Shown: positions 31,806 through 39,125 of the stretch, piece by piece
Layout of the letters: every line of letters starts with the position of its first letter
Position numbering within the stretch: the stretch's first letter is position 1
Origin: Flintibacter muris
Lineage (GTDB): Bacteria; Bacillota; Clostridia; Oscillospirales; Oscillospiraceae
DNA length: 64,000 nt
Assembly (NCBI RefSeq): GCF_943192995.1
Contig: NZ_CALPCP010000007.1
Coordinates: 1 to 64,000 of the forward strand
Reading direction: 5' to 3'
The notes under the pieces: generated by a model
The model's database searches: none
What the model saw: only the letters and a program-made list of their open reading frames with translations
What the model was told of the DNA's origin: nothing
Program-made: the position numbers and the translations under genes

Positions 31806-33554
31806 TTATTGGTCATACTCCAGATACGCGCCCTTCATGGGGGAGGCGGCCAGGTCGGAGAACAGCCGCAGCACCCCCCTGGGATACTTGGAGGGCTTGG
31901 GCTGCCAGTGCTTTTTCCGCTCGGCCAGGATGGCCTCCATCTCCTCGGGGGTCTTCCGCTCCCCCTTCACCCCCACAATGGCCAGTATGCGCTCCTTCAC
32001 GTCCAGCTGGATCAGGTCGCCCTCCTCCACCAGGGCAATGGGGCCGCCGGCCTGGGCCTCGGGGGAGCAGTGGCCAATCACCGGGCCGGTGGAGGCCCCG
32101 GAGAAGCGGCCGTCGGTGATGAGGGCGATAGATTTGCCCAGCTCCTTGTCAGAGGAGATGGCCTCGCTGGTGTAGAACATCTCGGGCATACCGGAGCCCT
32201 TGGGGCCCTCGTAGCGGATGAACACCGCGTCGCCCGGCTTGACCTTGTGGTGGAGGACGGCGTCGATACACTCCTCCTCACTGTCGAAGGGGCGGGCGTT
32301 GAGGACGGCGGAGAACATCTCCTTGGGGCAGGCGGTGTGCTTGATAACCGCCCCCTCGGGGGCCAGATTACCCCGGAGAACGGCGATAGAGCCGTCGGTG
32401 CCGATGGCCTGATCGTAGGGGCGGATGATGTCCGCCCGGGTGAGGGACAGGTTGTACTTTTTGTTGGCCTGGTCCAGCCACTTCTGGCAGCGGTCGTAGA
32501 AGCCGCTGGCCTTCAGCTCCTCCAGGTTCTCCCCCAGGGTCTTGCCGGTGACGGTCAAGGCGTCCAGGTGGAGGACGCTCTTGATCTCCTCCATAATGGC
32601 GGGCACGCCCCCGGCGTAGTAGAAGAACTCGGCGGGCCAGCGTCCGGCGGGGCGGATGTCCAGCAGATAGCGGGCCCCGCGGTGGAGCCGGTCGAAGGTG
32701 TCGCCGTCAATCTCAATGCCGAACTCGTGGGCGATAGCGGGTAGATGGAGCAGGGTGTTGGTGGAGCCGGAGATGGCGGCGTGGACCATGATGGCGTTTT
32801 CAAAGCTGTCCATGGTGACAATGTCGGAGGGCCGCATATGCTCCATACCGGTGAGCTTCACCGCCAGCTCGCCTGCCCGGCGGGCGTACTCAATGAGGTC
32901 CGGGCTGGTGGCGGGGAGGAGGGCGGAGCCGGGCAGAGCCAGGCCCAGGGCCTCGGCCATGATCTGCATGGTGGAGGCGGTGCCGATAAAGGAGCAGGCC
33001 CCGCAGCTGGGACAGGCGTTGCACTTGGCCCAGTTCAGCCTGTCCTCGTCGATCTCCCCCCGCTCAAATTTGGCGGAGTACATGCCCAGCTGCTCCAGGG
33101 TAAGCAGATCGGGTCCGGCGGCCATGGTGCCGCCGGTGACCACCACAGCGGGGATGTTCACCCGGGCCAGACCTATCAGGTTGCCGGGCATACCCTTGTC
33201 GCAGCTGGCCATATAGACCCCGGCGTCAAAGGGGGTGGCGTTGGCCTGGATCTCAATCATGTTGGCGATCATCTCCCGGCTGGCCAGGGAGTAGTTGATG
33301 CCGTCGGTGCCCTGGCTCTCGCCGTCGCACATGTCGGTGCAGAAGTACCGGGCGCCGTGGCCGCCGGCCTGGGCCACCCCCTCCCGGGCGGCCTCCACCA
33401 GCTTGTCCAGATGGCCAGAGCCGGGGTGGCTGTCACCAAAGGTACTCTCAATAAAAATCTGGGGTTTGGACAGGTCCTCCGGCTTCCAGCCGGTGCCCAG
33501 GCGCAGGGGGTCCAGTTCGGGGGCCAGCTGACGCATTTTTTGACTTGTTAACAT
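31806..33554 (-). CDS. IlvD/Edd-family dehydratase (sugar-acid dehydratase)
   Basis: 582 residues from ATG 33554. The iron-sulfur cysteines are visible in ASCDKGMPGNL and NACPSCGACSFIGTAS, and the Edd/IlvD core in GRFSGASTGPVIGHCSPEA. The enzyme removes water from an aldonic acid or 2,3-dihydroxyacid to give a 2-keto-3-deoxy acid. Neighbours (two sugar dehydrogenases, GntP permease, FadR regulator) favour a sugar-acid substrate such as gluconate over a biosynthetic IlvD role. No KDG kinase or KDPG aldolase is in the window, so the lower pathway must be elsewhere. Confidence 0.9.
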   Translation of the reverse strand: MLTSQKMRQLAPELDPLRLGTGWKPEDLSKPQIFIESTFGDSHPGSGHLDKLVEAAREGVAQAGGHGARYFCTDMCDGESQGTDGINYSLASREMIANMIEIQANATPFDAGVYMASCDKGMPGNLIGLARVNIPAVVVTGGTMAAGPDLLTLEQLGMYSAKFERGEIDEDRLNWAKCNACPSCGACSFIGTASTMQIMAEALGLALPGSALLPATSPDLIEYARRAGELAVKLTGMEHMRPSDIVTMDSFENAIMVHAAISGSTNTLLHLPAIAHEFGIEIDGDTFDRLHRGARYLLDIRPAGRWPAEFFYYAGGVPAIMEEIKSVLHLDALTVTGKTLGENLEELKASGFYDRCQKWLDQANKKYNLSLTRADIIRPYDQAIGTDGSIAVLRGNLAPEGAVIKHTACPKEMFSAVLNARPFDSEEECIDAVLHHKVKPGDAVFIRYEGPKGSGMPEMFYTSEAISSDKELGKSIALITDGRFSGASTGPVIGHCSPEAQAGGPIALVEEGDLIQLDVKERILAIVGVKGERKTPEEMEAILAERKKHWQPKPSKYPRGVLRLFSDLAASPMKGAYLEYDQ

Positions 33555-33636
33555 AGGTCGCGTCATTCCTTTCATAGCAGATTGGGTTGGGAGAAAAGCC
33601 CTGTGAAAAGCGGCAGGTGTTTCGTCTGATGGGACG

Positions 33637-33665
33637 ATTTTAACATGCGACGTCATACCTTTCAA
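33637..33665 (-). promoter_or_regulatory. Promoter of the dehydratase operon with operator in the spacer
   Basis: Minus strand: -35 TTGAAA (33660-33665), exactly 17 bases, -10 TAAAAT (33637-33642). The spacer holds GGTATGACGTCGCAT. The same box (TG-C/T-GACGT-N-N-TA) is in the divergent GntP promoter, so a repressor binding there would block both. The FadR-type protein at 35609 is the obvious candidate. Confidence 0.7.
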
Positions 33666-33815
33666 GAGGGGATATTGACTAAGAATTGACCACCTGTTTT
33701 GTCTAAAATAGCAACTGCAATTCGGGAAGGAACATTTTTCCATGATGATCTGCACAAAACGGCAAAGGAGAAATTGGTTATCTATCCAAAAAATGAATGG
33801 GATATTCTTTTCTAT

Positions 33816-33844
33816 TTGACATATGATGTGTGACGTGGTATGTT
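33816..33844 (+). promoter_or_regulatory. GntP promoter with operator in the spacer
   Basis: -35 TTGACA (33816-33821), 17-base spacer, -10 TATGTT (33839-33844). TGTGACGTGGTATG at 33829-33842 overlaps the spacer and -10 and matches the box in the divergent promoter. The remainder of 33555-33917 shows no gene. Confidence 0.75.
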
Positions 33845-33917
33845 TTGGCTGTGAAGAGCCTATCCGCTGTGTGGGAGCGGCGGCAGGACGTTTTCGATCA
33901 AAATGGGAGGTATTTCT

Positions 33918-35309
33918 ATGTTGCTGCTGGTCTTTCTGATTTCCATAGCGGTATTATTGCTCTGTATCATCAAAATTAAACTGAACGCCTTTGTGGCCCT
34001 TCTGGTCTGCGCCTACGGCACCGGACTGCTGGCCCTGGCCACCTACGCGGGAGGGACGGCCCCGGAGGGCTTTGCCTCTATCGCCAATGTGACCGCCTGT
34101 ATCACCAACAACTTCGGTTCCACTCTGGGCTCTATCGGCATTGTCACCGGTCTGGGCGTAATGCTGGGTATGTTCATGTATGAGTCCGGGGGCATTGACA
34201 ATATCGTGGACAAGGTGCTCAAGGCCGTGGGCCCCAAGCGCTCCCAGTACGCGGTGTCCGTGGCCGGCTTTATCACCGGTATCCCCGTCTTTGGCGACGT
34301 GGTCTACATCATGTTCGCCCCCATGCTCCGGGTGCTGTCCCGCAAGACGGGCTACTCCATGGCCGCTTACGGCTGCGCCATCTCTGTGGCCACCACCTGT
34401 ACCTTTGCCCTGGTTCTCCCCACCGCGCCCCCTCTGGCTGTAGCTGGCGCCATGGACATCAATGTGGGCATTTTCTTCTTCTATGCCCTCATCTCCGCTT
34501 TTGTGGGCATGTTTGCAGGCGGTATCGTCTATGGCGGCATTGTCAACAAGCAGGACCAGAAGGCGGGCAAAAAGTGGGATTTCTCCGACCTGGACGCCGA
34601 GCTGGCGGAAAACGCCGCCAAGGCCTCTGACAGGCCCAAAATGGGGGCCGGAATGGCCATGTCCATCCTGCTGGTACCCATCCTGCTGATTCTGGTGGGC
34701 TCTTTCTCTGCCCTTCTGATTCCCAACAGCTCCATCCTGCCCGTGCTGGCCTTCCTGGGCGATAAGAATGTGGCTATGACCATCGGCGTACTCTACGGCG
34801 CGTTCATCTCCCGGCCCCATCTGAACCGCTCCATCACCGAGATTATGACCGACGGCGCTGACAAGGTGGGTCTGATTCTTCTGATTACCGGTGCGGGCGG
34901 CGCTTACGGCGGCGTGCTCAAGGCCTGCGGTATCGCCAACGTCATTACCGACGGCCTCCAGGGCTTCCACATGCCCATCCTGGTGATGTGCTTTGTCATT
35001 GCCCAGGTGCTGAGTATCGCTACCGGTTCCACCACTGTGGCCCTGACCACCACCGCCGCCATTGTGTCCACTGCGGCGGCCGCATCCGGCGTGTCCCCCA
35101 TCCTGTGCGCCATTGCGGTGTGTGCCGGCGGTATCGGCCTGTCCCTGCCCAACGACTCCGGCTTCTGGGCCATCTCCCGCTTCTTCCACCTCAATGAGAT
35201 CGACACCATCCGGGGCTGGACCCTGGGCGGCTTTGTGGCCGGTGTGTCCATCCTGATCTTTGCCTGCATCCTCAGCCTGTTCCAGGGCTTCCTGCCCGGA
35301 CTGATCTGA
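33918..35309 (+). CDS. GntP-family sugar-acid permease
   Basis: 463 residues from ATG 33918, seven bases after GGGAGG. About twelve membrane helices; GntP features include KIKLNAFVALLVCAYGTGLL near the N-terminus, FGSTLGSIGIVTGLGVMLG, ISVATTCTFALVLPTAPPLA and the final LSLPNDSGFWAISRF. Gluconate/H+ symporter family members import gluconate, idonate, fructuronate and related acids. Divergent from the dehydratase operon with a shared operator motif, so import and catabolism should be co-induced. Confidence 0.92.
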   Translation: MLLLVFLISIAVLLLCIIKIKLNAFVALLVCAYGTGLLALATYAGGTAPEGFASIANVTACITNNFGSTLGSIGIVTGLGVMLGMFMYESGGIDNIVDKVLKAVGPKRSQYAVSVAGFITGIPVFGDVVYIMFAPMLRVLSRKTGYSMAAYGCAISVATTCTFALVLPTAPPLAVAGAMDINVGIFFFYALISAFVGMFAGGIVYGGIVNKQDQKAGKKWDFSDLDAELAENAAKASDRPKMGAGMAMSILLVPILLILVGSFSALLIPNSSILPVLAFLGDKNVAMTIGVLYGAFISRPHLNRSITEIMTDGADKVGLILLITGAGGAYGGVLKACGIANVITDGLQGFHMPILVMCFVIAQVLSIATGSTTVALTTTAAIVSTAAAASGVSPILCAIAVCAGGIGLSLPNDSGFWAISRFFHLNEIDTIRGWTLGGFVAGVSILIFACILSLFQGFLPGLI

Positions 35310-35371
35310 GGCGGATACTTTCCGGGTTATTTCTCCTCTTGAAGGACAGAAATAAAGTTTGGTATGGAATA

Positions 35372-35414
35372 GGCCCGTCTGTCACTCCTTGGAAGGGCAG
35401 GCGGGCCCGTTCTA
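35372..35414 (+). terminator. Terminator after the GntP gene
   Basis: GGCCCGTCTGTC (35372-35383) pairs with GGCAGGCGGGCC (35396-35407), with two G-U pairs, followed by CGTTCTATAG. Sixty bases after the stop. Confidence 0.6.
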
Positions 35415-35454
35415 TAGGGCTTGTTTCATCATGTAAAAGCCGGCCTCTACAGAT

Positions 35455-35525
35455 AATTTGTAGGGACCGCCGCCCTCGGCGGCCCGGTGGCCGTAATGTT
35501 GAAGATTGCTATAAATTGATTTCCC
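35455..35525. repeat. Intergenic GC-rich repeat before the FadR-type gene
   Basis: TTTGTAGGGACCGCCG then CCCTCGGCGGCCCGG forms a palindrome and is followed by GATTGCTATAAATTGATTTC. The AATTGCTATAAAT part recurs near 56105-56120, marking another interspersed repeat edge. Confidence 0.5.
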
Positions 35526-35544
35526 TGGGCCCGCTCTATCCCGC

Positions 35545-35573
35545 TTGCAATCCAAAGGCGAATTGGGTATAAT
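35545..35573 (+). promoter_or_regulatory. Promoter of the FadR-type regulator
   Basis: -35 TTGCAA (35545-35550), 17-base spacer, consensus -10 TATAAT (35568-35573). No copy of the GACGT operator box is seen here, so the regulator may not control itself. Confidence 0.75.
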
Positions 35574-35608
35574 ACTGTCGAAGCGCTGAATGAAAGGGGC
35601 TGCCTGCT

Positions 35609-36334
35609 GTGAATGAAGATTTCTTTGAAACCCTGCAGACGAAGGAGTCCTCTCTGCCCGAGCGGACAGCGGAGCAAATATCCAGGCTGATTGTGGAGCG
35701 CCAGCTGACCCACGAGGACAAGCTCCCCAGTGAGTTTGAACTGGCGGAGATGCTGAACGTGGGCCGGGGAACCGTCCGGGAGGGGGTCAAGCTGCTGGTG
35801 GCCCGAAACGTGCTGGAGATCCGCCGGGGCAAGGGCACCTACATTGCCCAAAACCCTGGGGAGGTCCCAGACCCGCTGGGCTTTGCCTATTACCCGGACC
35901 AGTTCCGGCTGGCCATGGACCTGCTGGAGGTCCGGGGCCAGGTAGAGCCCTGGGTGGCCCGCGCGGCGGCGGAGCGGGCCCGGGAGGACGACCTGAAGGT
36001 CCTGCGGGAGACCTGCTCTGTGGTGGAGCAGGACATTCTGGCTGAGCGGGATCACTCTGAGCATGATGTGCAGTTCCATGTGGCCATTGCCAAATGTACC
36101 CAGAACCTGGTGGTGCCCAAGTTGATCCCCATCATCACCTACGCCGTCACTCTCTTTGTCTCTTTGACGGAGAGCCGCCTGAAAACCGAGACGCTGGTGG
36201 GCCACCGGGAGATTCTGGACGCCATCTGCGACAGGGATGGGGAGCGGGCCGCCAAAGAGATGGCCCAGCACATTGAGTATAACAGGGTCATGCTGGAGCG
36301 TATCCTGAAAGAGCGGAAACCGGAAGAGCACTGA
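35609..36334 (+). CDS. FadR-subfamily GntR transcriptional regulator
   Basis: 241 residues from a GTG at 35609 (AAAGGGG about nine bases upstream). The N-terminal winged HTH contains KLPSEFELAEMLNVGRGTVR and RRGKGTYIA; the C-terminal all-helical FCD domain has the metal-binding type pattern with RGQVEPWVARAAAER, HDVQFHVAIAKC and VGHREILDAI. FadR/FCD regulators in such loci respond to sugar acids. It follows the GntP gene and probably binds the boxes at 33645-33659 and 33829-33842. Confidence 0.9.
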   Translation: MNEDFFETLQTKESSLPERTAEQISRLIVERQLTHEDKLPSEFELAEMLNVGRGTVREGVKLLVARNVLEIRRGKGTYIAQNPGEVPDPLGFAYYPDQFRLAMDLLEVRGQVEPWVARAAAERAREDDLKVLRETCSVVEQDILAERDHSEHDVQFHVAIAKCTQNLVVPKLIPIITYAVTLFVSLTESRLKTETLVGHREILDAICDRDGERAAKEMAQHIEYNRVMLERILKERKPEEH

Positions 36335-36354
36335 CCACTTTTAAAAGACAAAAC

Positions 36355-36390
36355 ACCCCTCTGATTCCGAATGGAGTCAGAGGGGTTTAT
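36355..36390 (+). terminator. Terminator of the FadR-type gene
   Basis: ACCCCTCTGA-T-TCC pairs with GGA-G-TCAGAGGGGT around CGAAT (36355-36386), followed by TTATAAAT. It starts 20 bases after the stop. Confidence 0.75.
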
Positions 36391-36428
36391 AAATCCTGCC
36401 AGAAATATCATTTTTAACAAAACAGGGG

Positions 36429-36457
36429 TGTTCAGCGGCAAAATTTTATGTTATAAT
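36429..36457 (+). promoter_or_regulatory. glsA promoter (extended -10)
   Basis: TATAAT at 36452-36457 preceded by TGT (extended -10); weak -35 TGTTCA 17 bases upstream (36429-36434). Transcription near 36464 would give a leader of about 130 bases. Confidence 0.65.
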
Positions 36458-36505
36458 ACCGGCAAAGAACGCGGGCTGCGCGCCTTCATGGCAGTGGAAA
36501 CCGCT

Positions 36506-36546
36506 CAAAATGACCGGTCATTTTGCACCGGCGGATACTCCGCCGG
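36506..36546 (+). promoter_or_regulatory. Two perfect inverted repeats in the glsA leader
   Basis: 36506-36525 is a perfect 20-bp palindrome (CAAAATGACC and its inverse). Directly after it, ACCGGCGGA (36527-36535) and TCCGCCGG (36539-36546) form a tight stem. Either a DNA operator or a structured mRNA leader; I do not recognise a known riboswitch class. Confidence 0.5.
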
Positions 36547-36592
36547 CGTGGAAGCGCCCTCAGAACCGCGCGAAGACAGAAAGGACGTGTGA

Positions 36593-37543
36593 ATGGTTAT
36601 GGATGAGGCTCTGCTGAAACAGGCGTTGGAATTTGGCAAGCCCTACACCGGCAAGGGAGAGGTAGCCAGCTACATCCCGGAGCTGAGCAAGGCGGACGGG
36701 AGGGAACTGGGCATCTGTGTCAGGACCATTGGCGGGGAGGAGTACCGCTGCGGACACTGGCAGCGCCGCTTCACCATCCAGAGCATCTCTAAGGTTATCA
36801 ACCTTGCCATGGCTCTGGAGCACTACGGCTTTGACGCAGTGTTCCACAAGACCAAGATGGAGCCCTCCGGCGCCTCCTTCAACGCCATGTCCCGCATCTC
36901 AGACAACGAGGATATCCCCTTCAACCCCCTGGTCAACTCCGGGGCCATTGCCATTGTGGAGCTGCTGCTCCCCCTGGGGCTGGACCATATGCTGTCCACA
37001 GTCCGGGGGCTGTGCGGCGACAAGTACATCACACTGGACGAGGACGTGTTTAAATCCGAGTGGACCCACAGCGCCCGCAACCGCTCTCTGGCCTACCTGC
37101 TCCAGAGCAAGGGGCTGATCGATGGAAATGTGGATGAAACCCTGCTGCTTTATACCCAGCTGTGCTCCCTGAGCGTCACGGCGGAGAGCCTGTCCAATTT
37201 GGGACAGGTGCTGGCCAACGGCGGCGTTCAGCCGGAGACCGGACGCAGACTTTTGAAAGAGGAGGTGGTACGCACAACCCTGACCATGATGCTGACCTGC
37301 GGCATGTACGACGGCAGCGGCGAGTTCGCCGTGCGGGTGGGGCTTCCCAGCAAGAGCGGCGTGGGAGGCGGCATCCTGTCGGTTGTCCCGGGAGAAATGG
37401 GAATCGGCGTGTACGGTCCCAGCCTGGACAGCAAGGGCAACAGCGTGGCGGGGCAAAAGGTGCTGGAGTATATCTCCCGCACAGAAAAGCTCCATATTAT
37501 GGACCGTTTTGTCCGTCATACGGTCCCCGTGGCACAAAATTGA
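36593..37543 (+). CDS. glsA: Glutaminase
   Basis: 316 residues from ATG 36593. Converts glutamine to glutamate and ammonia in the cytosol. The serine-dependent active site is recognisable: the S-x-x-K motif in FTIQSISKVINLA (about residues 60-72), then NSGAIAIVELL, and the later GLPSKSGVGGGILSVVPGEM. Length is normal for the family. The next gene, an AGCS symporter, starts 21 bases downstream, so a glutamine import-and-hydrolysis pair is likely. The long structured leader suggests regulation of the pair. Confidence 0.95.
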   Translation: MVMDEALLKQALEFGKPYTGKGEVASYIPELSKADGRELGICVRTIGGEEYRCGHWQRRFTIQSISKVINLAMALEHYGFDAVFHKTKMEPSGASFNAMSRISDNEDIPFNPLVNSGAIAIVELLLPLGLDHMLSTVRGLCGDKYITLDEDVFKSEWTHSARNRSLAYLLQSKGLIDGNVDETLLLYTQLCSLSVTAESLSNLGQVLANGGVQPETGRRLLKEEVVRTTLTMMLTCGMYDGSGEFAVRVGLPSKSGVGGGILSVVPGEMGIGVYGPSLDSKGNSVAGQKVLEYISRTEKLHIMDRFVRHTVPVAQN

Positions 37544-37563
37544 GAGAAGAGAGAGGAAAACTT

Positions 37564-39009
37564 ATGTTAGAAGCCTTTTCCGGTCTGATTGACATCATCA
37601 GCTCATACATGTACAGCTATATCCTGATTATCATGCTGCTTGGCGTGGGCCTGTACTTCACCTTCCGGGGCAAGCTGGTCCAGCTGCGGCTCCTCCCTGA
37701 GTCCATTCGGGTAGTTACGGAAAAACCCAAGGACAACAACTCCGTCTCCGCCTTCCAGGCCCTGATGGTATCCACCGCCAGCCGGGTGGGCACCGGCAAT
37801 ATCGTGGGCGTGGCCACCGCCATTGCCGGCGGCGGCTACGGCGCCGTATTCTGGATGTGGCTCATTGCCATTATCGGCGGGGCCTCCGCCTTTGTGGAGA
37901 GCACCCTGGCTCAGATCTACAAGAAAAAGGACCCCCAGGGCGGCAGCTACGGCGGCCCCTCCTATTACATTGAGGCCGCCCTCCACAGCCGTCCCCTTGG
38001 CATCATCTTCGCCATCATTCTCATTGCCACCTACGCCGGCGGCTTTAATATGGTCTGTTCCTTCAACCTGATGGACAGCTTCACCAGCTACTCCTTCTAT
38101 GAGGCAGCGGGCACCATCTCTCTGTTTGGCAGGGAATTCAGCGTGGTCGCTCTGGCGGGTGCTGCCATGCTGGCTGTTCTGGTGGGCATCTGCGTCTTTG
38201 GCGGAGGCAAGCGTATTGTCAAGGTCACCGGCGTGATGGTGCCCATCATGGGCGTCATCTATATTCTGGTTGCCCTGGTGGTGGTCATCCTGAACATTGC
38301 CAATGTTCCCGCCGTTCTGGGCCACATTTTCGCCAGCGCCTTCGACTTCCAGGCTATCTTCGGCGGCTTTATGGGCTCCTGCGTGATGGAAGGCATCAAG
38401 CGCGGCCTGTATTCCAACGAGGCCGGTATCGGCTCCGCCCCCAACGCCGCCGCCGCCGCTGATGTGTCCCACCCCGTAAAGCAGGGATTGGTCCAGATGC
38501 TGTCCGTGTTTATCGACACCATCCTGATCTGTACCGCCACAGCCCTGATGGCCCTGTGTACCGGAATCGTCCCCTCCCCTGATCTGAAGGGCGCTCCCTT
38601 TGTGCAGGCCTCCCTGGCCAATACCTTCGGCCCCATTGGCCCCTACTTCATCACCTTCGCCCTGCTGCTCTTTGCCTTCACCACCCTGCTGGGCAACCTG
38701 TACTACTGCGAGGGCTGCATGAATTATATTGCCGGCCACAAGGTGGGCAAAACCGGCAAGTCCATCTTCAATATTGTCGCCGTTCTGCTGGTGTTCATCG
38801 GCGCTCAGCTGGAGTTCGGCCTGGTGTGGAACATCGCCGATGTGCTCATGGGCTTTATGGCCATTATCAACCTGCCTGTGATTGTCATCCTGGGCGGCAC
38901 CGCCATGAGGGCGCTGAAGGACTACACCGACCAGCGCGCCGCCGGCAGGGACCCCGCTTTCAAGGCCTCTTCTATCGGCCTGGGAGAGAAAACCGACTTC
39001 TGGAACTGA
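37564..39009 (+). CDS. AGCS-family sodium:amino acid symporter
   Basis: 481 residues from ATG 37564 behind GAGAGAGG. About eleven membrane segments. AGCS features include the N-terminal FRGKLVQLRLLPESIR and SAFQALMVSTASRVGTGNI, then SYGGPSYYIEAAL and the late GLYSNEAGIGSAPNAAAAAD. The family imports alanine, glycine or glutamine with Na+; being in an operon with glutaminase, glutamine is the best guess. Confidence 0.93.
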   Translation: MLEAFSGLIDIISSYMYSYILIIMLLGVGLYFTFRGKLVQLRLLPESIRVVTEKPKDNNSVSAFQALMVSTASRVGTGNIVGVATAIAGGGYGAVFWMWLIAIIGGASAFVESTLAQIYKKKDPQGGSYGGPSYYIEAALHSRPLGIIFAIILIATYAGGFNMVCSFNLMDSFTSYSFYEAAGTISLFGREFSVVALAGAAMLAVLVGICVFGGGKRIVKVTGVMVPIMGVIYILVALVVVILNIANVPAVLGHIFASAFDFQAIFGGFMGSCVMEGIKRGLYSNEAGIGSAPNAAAAADVSHPVKQGLVQMLSVFIDTILICTATALMALCTGIVPSPDLKGAPFVQASLANTFGPIGPYFITFALLLFAFTTLLGNLYYCEGCMNYIAGHKVGKTGKSIFNIVAVLLVFIGAQLEFGLVWNIADVLMGFMAIINLPVIVILGGTAMRALKDYTDQRAAGRDPAFKASSIGLGEKTDFWN

Positions 39010-39044
39010 ACAAAATTTTGATTTTTTTGAGGCACTTTGACCAT

Positions 39045-39080
39045 AAACCCGGCGCCCGTCAGCTGACGGACGCCGGGTTT
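39045..39080. terminator. Bidirectional terminator between the symporter gene and ptsI
   Basis: AAACCCGGCG and CGCCGGGTTT pair, enclosing the self-complementary CCGTCAGCTGACGG, so almost the whole of 39045-39080 folds. T-rich flanks (TTTTGTC on plus, runs of T/A on the other side) allow use by both convergent units. Confidence 0.85.
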
Positions 39081-39125
39081 TGTCATCATGTACGTTTTAT
39101 CGCAAACGTCAAAATTGCGATCAGA

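Noticed and set aside
30708-32744. A 678-codon frame antisense to the Zn-dehydrogenase and dehydratase genes
   Set aside because: Crosses two real genes and an intergenic repeat; composition is that of a codon-bias shadow.
31806-33554. Calling the dehydratase biosynthetic IlvD
   Set aside because: No other branched-chain amino acid genes are near, while sugar-acid genes surround it; the family assignment is kept broad.
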